DNA of 64,000 nt, from positions 38,114-102,113 of the forward strand of contig NZ_JPQU01000027.1 in assembly GCF_000737245.1 (NCBI RefSeq). The letters are read 5' to 3'. The DNA is from Pseudomonas syringae. GTDB lineage: Bacteria; Pseudomonadota; Gammaproteobacteria; Pseudomonadales; Pseudomonadaceae. The notes below the pieces were generated by a model that saw only the letters and a program-made list of their open reading frames with translations, was not told where the DNA came from and made no database searches. Below, piece after piece: positions 37,531 through 46,146 of the stretch; within the stretch, counting starts at the first letter, position 1, and each line of letters starts with the position of its first letter. Position numbers and translations under genes: made by a program.

Positions 37531-37943
37531 CCAATAAGCCGACCCACGGTGCTGTCGCCGAGTTATGGGCTCGATTAGGTGGCCATATCCGACGTTCCAA
37601 CCACTGTGGTGGCTCCATTGAAAATCGACCCAGGCTGACACTGAAATTCACCACGGGTGGTCAAGATTTGGGTAGACGATCGGGTAGGGGGGGCCGCTCT
37701 CTCAAGTGACACCCGACGCCAAGAACACACCGTTGGACTGCCAGGTGATCGGGCCGTGCACCTACCTTGTCGAAGAGTTGAAATCGCTTTTGCCTAAATA
37801 CAAGAGGAATACCGGCCTCGGTAGACCTTAATACCGGGACTCGGTCGTCATGCGTCACAGCCATATCAATCGCGTGTGCTTTAACACTTGCGCCAGCCGC
37901 CCTCGGTCGCGGCGGGTGTCTCCCCCAGTACTAGGAACGTACG
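37531..37943. other. Intergenic region before the Gabija-like pair
   Basis: 413 bp, no convincing gene. Short minus-strand frames at 37661-37864 have no recognisable content. It may contain decayed insertion material but I cannot name it. It must also contain the promoter for 37944. Confidence 0.45.
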
Positions 37944-39545
37944 ATGATCAACAAAATCAAGATCAAGGGCTACAGGATCCACCGCGACTTCGAGCTCACA
38001 CCTGAAGCGAAAATGAATCTGCTCGTCGGTGGTAATGACGCAGGTAAATCGTCACTACTGGAGGCGATAGCTCTTGGACTTACAGGCCGTATTGGCGGGC
38101 GAGCAGCGTCAGAAGAACTGAACCCTTACTGGTTTAACACCGCCTTGGTCAGCGCGTTTCTGAGCGATATTCAGGTGGGTCGTCGACCCGCATGGCCCAC
38201 CATCTCGATTGAGCTCTTCCTGGACAACAGACCAGAGCTCCAGCGTCTGTGCGGTGCGCACAATAGCGCAATCCCGACGTTAGCTTGTCCGGGTGTCAAA
38301 CTGAGCGTGGTACCAAACCCGGAGTATGAGGAGGAGCTGCAGGCCTGGCTGGCAACGCCCTCGGCCCTGCTTCCCGTAGAGTACTACAAGGTGGAATGGC
38401 GCGATTTTGGCGAGAATGAGCTGACTAGGCGGCCCCGGGAGCTTTCAACTGCCATCATCGACTCCCGCACGATCAAGGCGTCTGGCGGTGTTGACTACCA
38501 CTTACGGCAGATTCTCAACGATCATTTGGAAGCTCCGGAAAAAGCGTTGATCTCTCTGCGCTACCGGGAAGCCAAAGCAGGTATGTCGGACGGTGCCCTG
38601 GCTGATCTCAATCAGCGACTTGGTACCCTTGAGGCGTCGCTGCAGCAACAGCCTTTGAAACTCGCGATGGACCAGACATCAAGGACATCTTGGGAAACCG
38701 CCATATCTCCCCACATTGATGAGGTTCCTTTTTCGCTAGCAGGTCAAGGGCAGCAGGCCGCGGTCAAAATTTCATTGGCCATGGGGCGACATGCTGATAG
38801 AACCAAAGTGATCATGATCGAAGAGCCCGAGAACCACCTCTCCCATACCAGCTTGGTGACTCTTCTAAATCGGATTGAAAGCTTGGCCGGCGAGCAACAG
38901 CAGTTATTCATTAGCACCCATAGTGCTTATGTGCTCAATAGGCTGGGATTGAATTCCCTGCTCCTGATCAACCGGGATTCCGTAGCAACCATTACAGGGC
39001 TCGATCCGGAGACCGTGGGCTACTATCAGAAGTTGCCCGGCTTCGACACGCTTCGTATGGCATTGGCTCAGAAGCTGGTGCTGGTCGAAGGGCCGTCAGA
39101 TGAGATCGTCTTCGAACGTTTCTTCACCGACATGTACGGTGCGCGTCCCATGGCCTTTGGCATCGACGTGCTCAGTATGCGCAGTCTTTCATTAGCGCGG
39201 TGTCTCGAGCTCTGCGCCAACCTGAACAAGCCTGTAGCCGTACTTCGAGATAATGACGGGATAGAACCGGCGGATCTCAGAACCTCAGTGAACCAGTGGC
39301 TGGATGGTGATAGGCGTCAGCTGTTCATTGGCGATGTAGCGCTTGGCCGCACACTCGAGCCTCAATTGGTTTCGCATAACAGCGAAGCCGTGCTTCGCGA
39401 AGTTCTGGGAGTTGCTGGGCATGCTGATCTGGCGACCTGGATGCAGCGGGAAAAGACTGAAGGTGCCCTGCGTATAGCAGCGTCTGAAACGGTGATCACT
39501 CCGCCTCAGTACATGGCTGAAGCGGCGGCGTTTATTCATGGGTAA
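37944..39545 (+). CDS. OLD-family ATP-dependent nuclease (ATPase plus TOPRIM), GajA-like
   Basis: 533 residues. The ABC/SMC-type ATPase has Walker A LLVGGNDAGKSSLLEAIALG at about 26-45, a signature region near PFSLAGQGQQAAVKISLAMG, and Walker B KVIMIEEPENHLSH at about 287-300. The C-terminal TOPRIM domain has LVLVEGPSDEIVFERFF (catalytic Glu) and VAVLRDNDG (Asp pair). This is the class 2 OLD arrangement, which is followed here by an overlapping UvrD-like helicase as in Gabija (GajA-GajB), a DNA-cleaving anti-phage system triggered by nucleotide depletion. It is slightly shorter than studied GajA (about 578). Confidence 0.85.
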   Translation: MINKIKIKGYRIHRDFELTPEAKMNLLVGGNDAGKSSLLEAIALGLTGRIGGRAASEELNPYWFNTALVSAFLSDIQVGRRPAWPTISIELFLDNRPELQRLCGAHNSAIPTLACPGVKLSVVPNPEYEEELQAWLATPSALLPVEYYKVEWRDFGENELTRRPRELSTAIIDSRTIKASGGVDYHLRQILNDHLEAPEKALISLRYREAKAGMSDGALADLNQRLGTLEASLQQQPLKLAMDQTSRTSWETAISPHIDEVPFSLAGQGQQAAVKISLAMGRHADRTKVIMIEEPENHLSHTSLVTLLNRIESLAGEQQQLFISTHSAYVLNRLGLNSLLLINRDSVATITGLDPETVGYYQKLPGFDTLRMALAQKLVLVEGPSDEIVFERFFTDMYGARPMAFGIDVLSMRSLSLARCLELCANLNKPVAVLRDNDGIEPADLRTSVNQWLDGDRRQLFIGDVALGRTLEPQLVSHNSEAVLREVLGVAGHADLATWMQREKTEGALRIAASETVITPPQYMAEAAAFIHG

Positions 39546-40608
39546 TCATCTCACCTTGGCCGTTGCGGGGTCTCGGAAGACTCAGGGGCTGGTGGAGCAT
39601 TGCTCCGCACTGCCAGCCTCTAGGAGGGTGCTGGTGGTGACGTTCACCCAGCGGAATCAGCACGAGCTGAATGAACGACTCTCTACCTATGCCGGGCAGC
39701 AAACCAATATAGAAGTGATGGGGTGGTACACGCTGCTCCTGAGGCATTTCGCCAAGCCGTTCCTGCCGTTCGCGTTTCCTGGGAGAAAAGTACTGGGTTT
39801 CGATTATGAAGGATTTCCGCACCGCTTCGCGAAGGGCTGGACACGTTTTTTCAACCGATCCGGAGCGGTGTACGCCAGCGAGCTAAGCCGGTTGGCGCAT
39901 GAACTGATTGACCTGAGCGAAGGCGCGTTGCTGTTTCGACTGCAGAGTCTATACGACGAAATCCTTGTGGACGAAGTACAGGACTTAAGCGGCTGGGACT
40001 GGGATATTCTGAAAAGACTTTTCGACTCCCCAATTGATATTCGCATGGTCGGAGACGTCAGGCAGTCAGTCCTGTCAACAAGCCCGAGGACAAGAAAAAA
40101 CAAGCAGTACGCCTACAGCCAGGCGATCAACTGGTTCGTGGAGATGCAAAAGCAAGGAAGCATTGAGGTCGAGTTTCGAGCCACAACTTGGCGCTGCTGC
40201 CCCGGCATCGCTGCATTCTCCGACACGATTTTCGACTCCGAGTGGGGTTTTCCGCCTACGGAGTCGCTCAATCTCACCGAGACAGGCCATGATGGGATGT
40301 ACCTAATCGCACCACGGCATGTGATGGACTACGTAGAACTTTTTAACCCGCGTTGCCTTCGCGTCAGTGCGGCCTCTGGTAGACAGTTCGATCTGGACTA
40401 TGTGAACTTCAAGGTTGCAAAGGGCGCCACATACGAGCGCGTGCTTATCATCGCAACGGGGCCCATTGCGCAATTCCTACAAAGGGGTACTGCATTGGAG
40501 CCTGGGCCGGCAGCAGCGTTCTACGTAGCTGTGACAAGGGCACAGCAAAGCGTTGCGATCGTGTTAGGCGAGGTTGGCGAATCTGCCATCCCACAGTGGA
40601 TGCCTTGA
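39538..40608 (+). CDS. UvrD/PcrA-like superfamily 1 helicase, GajB-like
   Basis: 356 residues, shorter than studied GajB (about 494). Motif I is AVAGSRKTQGLV: the Gly before the Lys of the P-loop is Arg, but Lys and Thr are kept. Motif II is EILVDEVQDLSGWD (DExQ) and motif VI FYVAVTRAQQSVAI, so the core SF1 motifs are present. It overlaps the GajA-like gene by 8 bp, so the two are co-translated. The Arg in the P-loop could weaken ATP hydrolysis or may be typical of this subfamily. The 1B/2B insertions appear reduced. Confidence 0.82.
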   Translation: MGNHLTLAVAGSRKTQGLVEHCSALPASRRVLVVTFTQRNQHELNERLSTYAGQQTNIEVMGWYTLLLRHFAKPFLPFAFPGRKVLGFDYEGFPHRFAKGWTRFFNRSGAVYASELSRLAHELIDLSEGALLFRLQSLYDEILVDEVQDLSGWDWDILKRLFDSPIDIRMVGDVRQSVLSTSPRTRKNKQYAYSQAINWFVEMQKQGSIEVEFRATTWRCCPGIAAFSDTIFDSEWGFPPTESLNLTETGHDGMYLIAPRHVMDYVELFNPRCLRVSAASGRQFDLDYVNFKVAKGATYERVLIIATGPIAQFLQRGTALEPGPAAAFYVAVTRAQQSVAIVLGEVGESAIPQWMP

Positions 40609-40748
40609 TCGTCAAACGTGAAGAGGTCATGGTCGGTAACTATGTTCATGGCTGGGATGACTGGGGTCAGAGCACAATCAGACCTGTATATCATCACGGT
40701 CAACAAGGCGCGATTGAGCGCTGGTATTGCCCAGGCGCGTCGACCTAA
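40605..40748 (+). CDS. Possible small protein after the GajB-like gene
   Basis: 47-residue frame starting at a TTG that overlaps the GajB-like stop (TTGA). An internal ATG at 40629 would give 39 residues beginning MVGNYVHGWDDWG. The composition (aromatic, Gly, His) is protein-like. There is no known relative, and it may be chance or a third gene of the locus. Confidence 0.3.
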   Translation: MIVKREEVMVGNYVHGWDDWGQSTIRPVYHHGQQGAIERWYCPGAST

Positions 40749-40964
40749 GAGGTTCACACATCAAGGTCAAGTGCTCGCCATGTCTGCATCACCGTTATTG
40801 GAGGCAGTCGGCGCGTAGTAGTGATGCAGATGCAGAGGGTAACGGCAGGATGTTGAAAATGCGGAGATGCCCTGAAGCGAGGGGCTGTGAGCCTTGGATC
40901 GAAGCTGATGCGCCAAGGCTAACTGCATCTCTAAAGGGACTGACCGCTTCGTGTGTACAATCCG

Positions 40965-42650
40965 TTAGATTTTCCAATCATCTGGATAATCGTCCACAGG
41001 AAGCTGCACAACGAGCGCTCCGTCATTACGCCCCTTCTGTGACTCCTCGTGGTGCATGGCGAGGCAGAGGTAGATCAGGGCAGCTCGGCACAGCGCCATG
41101 ATCAGGTGCGTCTTGGCAACCAGATCATCCCTATCAATGACGAATGCGAGATCATCGACCTGGCGCTCCGATGCGCCTGAAATCCAATGAAAAGCGTCCA
41201 CTACCTTGGCGTACTTGTGCTCAAGGTGATTTCTTAACTCGTCCAGCGCTTTGGCATCTGGTCTGGCGACGTCCTTGAGTACCTTGGAGTAGATGTCTTG
41301 CGACACCCAATATAGGCCGCGCAGTGCAGAGTTGCGTGTGGATTTGAATTCGTCGCGAATTGCCCATGCGTCGGCGGCGGGAGCACCTTTTTTGACAGGC
41401 TTAAACCAAAGCGTTCGAAAGCTCACGCTGCGCTCAGGTATCCCTAGCTGCCAGTAGGCATTTATGAAGTAAGCCATCTTATCCAAGAGCGAGTAGGCGC
41501 TGCGGAATGCGGTCTTAATTTGCTCTAGTCCCATCGAGTACAGGGCATAGTCGTAATTGTGAGCCAATGACAAACCCTTGTCGGCTAGGTGAACCGATCG
41601 GGAATGCTCTCCCTGGTATAGGCAATGACGGGCGAAGCCGTACTCCTGCTTCATTTGATTGAAAAACGCCAGGTAGGTAATCCCAACCTGAGCGTCATGG
41701 TTAGGCAGTCTTAAGACATCATAAGCGGCGACGGGCAGGGCACCCAGATCATTCATAGGGTTCAGAAACAGTTGTGCATCCAAGCACCACTGGCGATAGC
41801 GCCGCTCCTCCTTGGAGGAGCCGAGGCTGTGTCCGAACAGATGCGAGTCATCCTCCTCGTCGACCTGTTCAGCAAGCTTGGTCTGGTACCACCGGAACGC
41901 TTCAATCGCCTCAGGATAGGTTGCGCCGTCGCGGCCGACACCGCCTTCAATTGCAGATTCAAGATGACGTCGTGCGTGGACGAAGAACCAGTGGGTATGC
42001 CCAGGGTCATAAAGCGCGTCGCCATAACGACATAGCCCCACCCCAAGGTTGCCCAACGCCATGCCGAGAATGGGCTGCTCGACCAAGGCTTTGCGCCACT
42101 CAGCTAGAGCCTCAATCCATCGGCCACAGACACTCAGTGCATTGCCTAGGTTGCAGTAAATCCGCGCACGAAGTGCAGGAGCCAACCCCTTGAATCCATC
42201 GTGTTGGATCGCTGCGTGCAGGAAATAAAGCTGCTTGAGCAGAGCAGGGTGATCCAGTCTCCGAGGGTCAGTTCCTTCAGCATCAAGCGCGTGCAGATCA
42301 GCCCAGGCGTTGGAACACGAATATTGAATGAGGCACGCGTCGGCTGGCGAACAGAGGGGCGCAACGGCGTCAGCTAAACCAACGGCTCTCCGGAGAAGAT
42401 CGGGATCCTTGGCATCGCCCGATGCGTCCACAAGGGAGTCAAATACACTTCGAAGGTGAGCCGGGTATGCGTTGCTTTCGGCGAGGCTCTCCAGAACCTT
42501 CAACAGTAGATGTCGGTCTTCCGCCCTAGGCTCGTAGCTCTTCGTGGTAAAGCGCTCGAGAAAGTCCTGCATTTTGGGTGACCGCCATGGGGAAAGGTGC
42601 TCAAGCTTACCTTGCCTCTGGCGTCGATACTTCAGAGGTACACGTCTCAC
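40965..42650 (-). CDS. LA2681-type HEPN ribonuclease domain protein with helical-repeat N-terminus
   Basis: 561 residues. The C-terminal region resembles the LA2681-like HEPN family and has the HEPN catalytic motif RxxxxH as ELRNHLEHKY, with R and H near 473 and 478. Such domains act as metal-independent RNases in conflict systems. The N-terminal 250 residues contain TPR-like helices (ARIYCNLGNALSVCGRWIEA, then MALGNLGVGLCRYGDALYDP). The GTG at 42650 lies three bases after the stop of the upstream helicase remnant, indicating coupling; the Met at MQDFLERF is an alternative start. It was probably the second gene of a helicase-HEPN pair. Confidence 0.78.
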   Translation of the reverse strand: MRRVPLKYRRQRQGKLEHLSPWRSPKMQDFLERFTTKSYEPRAEDRHLLLKVLESLAESNAYPAHLRSVFDSLVDASGDAKDPDLLRRAVGLADAVAPLCSPADACLIQYSCSNAWADLHALDAEGTDPRRLDHPALLKQLYFLHAAIQHDGFKGLAPALRARIYCNLGNALSVCGRWIEALAEWRKALVEQPILGMALGNLGVGLCRYGDALYDPGHTHWFFVHARRHLESAIEGGVGRDGATYPEAIEAFRWYQTKLAEQVDEEDDSHLFGHSLGSSKEERRYRQWCLDAQLFLNPMNDLGALPVAAYDVLRLPNHDAQVGITYLAFFNQMKQEYGFARHCLYQGEHSRSVHLADKGLSLAHNYDYALYSMGLEQIKTAFRSAYSLLDKMAYFINAYWQLGIPERSVSFRTLWFKPVKKGAPAADAWAIRDEFKSTRNSALRGLYWVSQDIYSKVLKDVARPDAKALDELRNHLEHKYAKVVDAFHWISGASERQVDDLAFVIDRDDLVAKTHLIMALCRAALIYLCLAMHHEESQKGRNDGALVVQLPVDDYPDDWKI

Positions 42651-42653
42651 GAC

Positions 42654-44230
42654 TCATTCACTGCACACAATATCCATATCGCACCCTATCGTTTCTTTTA
42701 GATAGGCCACCGCGGCGGCAAGCACCAAATTCTGGTCAGCAGTGCGATCACGTACCGAGAGGCCTGGCTGGACGATCGCGATCTCCGCCTCGATCGGTCT
42801 GAATCGTGCCATTTTGATCAAATCGTTGAGTATCAACCCATTGCCCGCGAGGTAACGGGTAGGACGCAGTAATGACGTCAGCCGATCTTCACGACCTTGA
42901 ATGTGCTTCCCAAGCTCGGAGAAACGCCACTTCCATTTCGCCGACCTTATCGCCTGCGAGCAGACCTCAACGACATCCTTCACACGTTCGCCAGAAGTCT
43001 TTCCACCCGAGTACTTGCAGTGTATGAGGGTAAGGCGGATGCGATCATTTTCTTCCTTGAGGCATACGAGGTCAGCTGCCTCGCCGGCCCCGTCGTCATC
43101 GAATACAATGTGAAACCCACCTTGGATGAAATGTTGAGCGGCCTTCCACTGGACAGAGTCGACTCGGGAAACATCATCCTTCCAGTAAGATTCCTTGGTA
43201 ATGTCGACTCCTGTCCAATCCCAGGCCTCGAATCGTTCTTCTCCGATCTGCAGGTGCCTTGGGTCTTGGGGCTGGATGAGCATGTTGCCGTCCAGCTCGG
43301 TCAGGTCGACGAAACGTACTAGGGGCGGGTACTCGCTCAGATACTGACTCAATGGCCCCGAACTTCTACCTATAGTTAGTTCGACAACGTCCCCTGCAGT
43401 CTGCGTGACGGAGTAACCATTTTCGCCTCCGACCGTGAGCGTAAACTCGGAGAAGTCGCCCGTTTCGTCGCTGGCCAATGAAAACCGCATGTTGTTAGCC
43501 GCAACATCGATGTAGCGCAAGTCAACGAAGGTGATGGGGAGGCCGGCCGGAAAGGCTAGGGTGGTCAGCACGACTCGGTCTTCAGCAATGCCAATAATCT
43601 CGGCTGGCCACTCGACCGTGAGCACGATCCTGTCCCTCGGAAACCCTGTAACTTCCGTAGGAATCAGAACATTCGCAATGATGTCGTCAACCACGATGCT
43701 GTCGTCCAGAAGCTTGGCACCTACCTCTGTGCACCAACGTACGAATGCCGGAATGGAGCCTTGCTCTCGCGACCAGACCCGGCCTTTGTACGAACAACCG
43801 ACTGAGACTTTTTCGCCATTTTCCCATCCGGTACCGCTGACATTGTTTTTAACAGAACCACTGCGCTCGGCCAGACCAAGTGCAACGGCAACATCTGCGC
43901 CGGTGTACATCGCATAGCTGAGATTCCTGCGCCCGTGTTTCTTCACGCCCATGTTCTGGAACACCAGGCGGTTGATGTGCCCCAGCATTCGGAACATCCG
44001 CTCGCCCTGCAGCAGATCGGCTTGGCCTGTAACGTGCTGCGCCAGCTCCGGGAACAGCGAGCTGTGATCCGTGGAAGAGAGGAACAGTAGGGAAGAAGAA
44101 CCATTTTGGTGATCACCACCGTGGCGATAGAGGATAAGGCATCGTGATCGAAGCGATCGTAATCGCGCTCCCAGAGCCCTTGTTCAGGTAGGGAAATGCT
44201 TAACGCCAACAAAGCTGCCGCCAAGATCAC
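42654..44230 (-). pseudogene. C-terminal remnant of a DEAD/DEAH helicase-nuclease, truncated and frameshifted
   Basis: The main frame (42654-43997, 447 residues from MFRMLGHINRLVFQNMG) continues open upstream without a start to LYRHGGDHQNGSSSLLFLSS. Just before it, another frame from 44230 supplies SLPEQGLWERDYDR. Inserting one base near 44150-44160 joins them. Near the C-terminus, a DDDGAGEAADLVCL and LIHCKYSGGKTSG stretch resembles a restriction-endonuclease-fold D...(E/H)xK site. The helicase motifs expected in front are absent; the gene breaks off at 44230 beside an opposite-strand gene. It is a remnant that keeps the junction to the HEPN gene. The family assignment is from memory of similar proteins. 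Confidence 0.6.
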
Positions 44231-44245
44231 GCTGGAGATCTAGCA

Positions 44246-44662
44246 ATGACCGACAAACGCCAAGAATTACCGCTGTGTGCCAGCCGTTACATTGACGCAG
44301 TAGCCGCCGTGCGCGGGGAGGGTGCGGTTCTGCAGCTGTTGACGACATCGCTCAACCTTCGCGCTTCCGCGCGGCTGCTCTACGTCGCGGAAGTGAACTG
44401 CTACTTTCTGAAACTGGATACTGCTGATCGATGGGAAAATCCAAGGGTAGGCACGACCGAAGCCATGTCTACCTTGCCGTTTAAAGCTGCCAATATCCTC
44501 AAGACGGAAATCAAGAGCTGGAGCGTCTTGGACTATGCCCACATCACTGATCCAACCGCCCTACAGGCCCTGGTCGACCTCTCGGTAATCAATTACGAGA
44601 ACGTCGATTTCTGCACCGCCGAAGCATTCGCTGTGCTCAAACGTCGAAATCTCCACACCTAG
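44246..44662 (+). CDS. Hypothetical protein beside truncated HAD gene
   Basis: 138 residues starting MTDKRQELPLCASRYIDAVA. Mixed alpha/beta composition, no signal or membrane segment, no motif recognised. It begins 15 bp after the point where the opposite-strand helicase remnant ends and precedes a HAD gene by 14 bp, so the two may once have been a unit. The island boundary probably runs between this gene and 44230. Confidence 0.6.
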   Translation: MTDKRQELPLCASRYIDAVAAVRGEGAVLQLLTTSLNLRASARLLYVAEVNCYFLKLDTADRWENPRVGTTEAMSTLPFKAANILKTEIKSWSVLDYAHITDPTALQALVDLSVINYENVDFCTAEAFAVLKRRNLHT

Positions 44663-44676
44663 GCAAGGAAGTTGAT

Positions 44677-44931
44677 ATGGCGATCAAGGCAGTTATTTTT
44701 GACGCCTTCGGCACCTTGGTGAGGATCGAAAAAGGTGTGCACCCATACCGCGTGTTGCTCAAGGAGGGCATCCGCCAAGGCCGTAGACCAAAACCGGACG
44801 ATGCCCGCGTAGGAACACCGCCACAGTTGCCTTTTGACAACAAACTAACGGCCATCAGGCGTCACAGGATTCATGCTCAACCCCCAAGACATCGGAACTC
44901 CCGGTCAGTCATCCACATCCGAAGGCAGTGA
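44677..44931 (+). pseudogene. HAD-family hydrolase, 3'-truncated
   Basis: The first about 43 residues (MAIKAVIFDAFGTLVRIEKG) are a clear HAD start with the DxFxT nucleophile motif. After KPDDAR the translation changes to an Arg/Pro/His-rich tail unlike any HAD, ending at 44931 inside the opposite-strand SRAP gene. A deletion or insertion junction near 44806-44815 has removed the cap and the rest of the catalytic core. It cannot be an active phosphatase. Confidence 0.75.
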
Positions 44932-45615
44932 CAGGGGCTCTATCAGGTGCGGCCCTTGGTTGCGAACATTGCCTACATCCTTGCCAACCTTGTACCAGTG
45001 GAAATCCTCAGTGGGCCGGCAGTGTTCCAGTGCGATTTCTCGCGCTCGTTCAGGTGAGGTTTCCGGGTCTACCCATTCCCTGGCGTGCTCGGGATCTAGC
45101 ACTACTGGTCGGCGGTCATGGATATCAACCATGCCCTGATCGCTGTCTGCCGTGATGATGACGAAGCCGTCCCGCTCATCTGGTTCCAGGTCGTGATGCA
45201 CTTCAGCCAAGCCAGCGAAGAACATTGGAATCTGGTCTTTCAACGTAATGAAGTAAGGTTGTTTCTTCTTAGGATCGTCAGGGTCTTTTACCCACTCGAA
45301 CCAGCCATTTGCCGGGGCAAGTACGCGGCCATTGGGCCATAGCTGATTGAAGAATTTCCCTGTTATGACCGTCTCGACCCTTGCGTTGATTGGATCAGGA
45401 CGTTTTCCCTTGGCCCAAAACGGCGCCCATCCCCACTTCACCTTGTCGATGCTTAGCCCTTGTTCAGTGGGGCGGATGATTTCGACGCGGGTCGTCGGCG
45501 CGACGTTGTAACGCTCGATTGGCCAGAGGTCATAGCCATTGATCACGAGCTGCTTGGGAGCAAGCTCCTTCAGGTAGTGATCCATCGATTCATAGATCGA
45601 ATAACGTCCGCACAT
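44905..45615 (-). CDS. SRAP domain protein (YedK/HMCES family), SOS-associated
   Basis: 236 residues. Proteins of this family crosslink to abasic sites in single-stranded DNA and so protect replication. The catalytic Cys2 follows Met1 (MCGRYSIYE), and the partner residues are visible in INARVET (Asn77), GWFEW (Glu107) and DIHDRRPVVL (His166). Length is normal. It is divergent from umuD with a LexA box 60 bp before its start, so SOS induction is likely. Confidence 0.93.
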   Translation of the reverse strand: MCGRYSIYESMDHYLKELAPKQLVINGYDLWPIERYNVAPTTRVEIIRPTEQGLSIDKVKWGWAPFWAKGKRPDPINARVETVITGKFFNQLWPNGRVLAPANGWFEWVKDPDDPKKKQPYFITLKDQIPMFFAGLAEVHHDLEPDERDGFVIITADSDQGMVDIHDRRPVVLDPEHAREWVDPETSPERAREIALEHCRPTEDFHWYKVGKDVGNVRNQGPHLIEPLSLPSDVDD

Positions 45616-45675
45616 GGTGTCACCCGTCGAAATTTCCTACATATGAGATTGACCGCAAGCGGCTGAGAACGTTAA

Positions 45676-45691
45676 CTGTATATACATACAG
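45676..45691. promoter_or_regulatory. LexA-binding SOS box
   Basis: CTGTATATACATACAG fits the CTG-N10-CAG LexA consensus fully and is nearly palindromic. It stands 23 bp before the umuD ATG and 60 bp before the SRAP start on the other strand, so one site can control both the bypass polymerase and the abasic-site protein. Confidence 0.92.
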
Positions 45692-45714
45692 CTACCCACT
45701 GCAAGGCTCGCATT

Positions 45715-46146
45715 ATGAGTGTCACCATCCTTGGCCCGTTGTCGGCAGGCGGCGAGAAGCTGCCCCTTTACTCTTTCCATGTGCCTGCAGGCTTCCCTTC
45801 GCCAGCGGCAGATCACATCGAGAAGCACATCTCGCTGGACGAGCTTTTCGACATCCGGGCGCCGCATGTGTACCTGGTAAAGATCGAAGGTGACAGCATG
45901 CAGGGCGCTGGCATCTATTGCGGGGACTTGGTCATCGTTGACCGTAGCCTGGATGCTGTTCATGGCGACATCGTGATCGCGGCACTTAATACCGAGCCTG
46001 TATGCAAACGCCTCCATATCCGAGGCAAGGACGTCATCCTCAAGTCGGAGAATCCTAAGTATCCAGCTCGGTATGTCATGGAAGGCGATGAGCTAGTAAT
46101 CTGGGGAGTAGTCAAATACAGCGTGCGCGATCATGACAAGGCCTGA
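45715..46146 (+). CDS. umuD: UmuD-like S24 peptidase (RulA type)
   Basis: 143-residue LexA-like protein that, on contact with RecA filaments, cuts itself to UmuD' and activates DNA polymerase V. The cleavage site is the Ala25-Gly26 bond in HVPAGFPSPA, the nucleophile Ser61 in KIEGDSMQGAGI and the general base Lys98 in EPVCKRL. It overlaps umuC by 14 bp. It is called rulA when found on Pseudomonas plasmids. Confidence 0.94.
   Translation: MSVTILGPLSAGGEKLPLYSFHVPAGFPSPAADHIEKHISLDELFDIRAPHVYLVKIEGDSMQGAGIYCGDLVIVDRSLDAVHGDIVIAALNTEPVCKRLHIRGKDVILKSENPKYPARYVMEGDELVIWGVVKYSVRDHDKA

Noticed and set aside
37661..37864. Minus-strand frame upstream of the Gabija-like pair
   Set aside because: No recognisable content and no ribosome site.
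43531..43917. Plus-strand frame of 128 codons
   Set aside because: Antisense to the helicase remnant; Ser/Thr/Arg-rich shadow.
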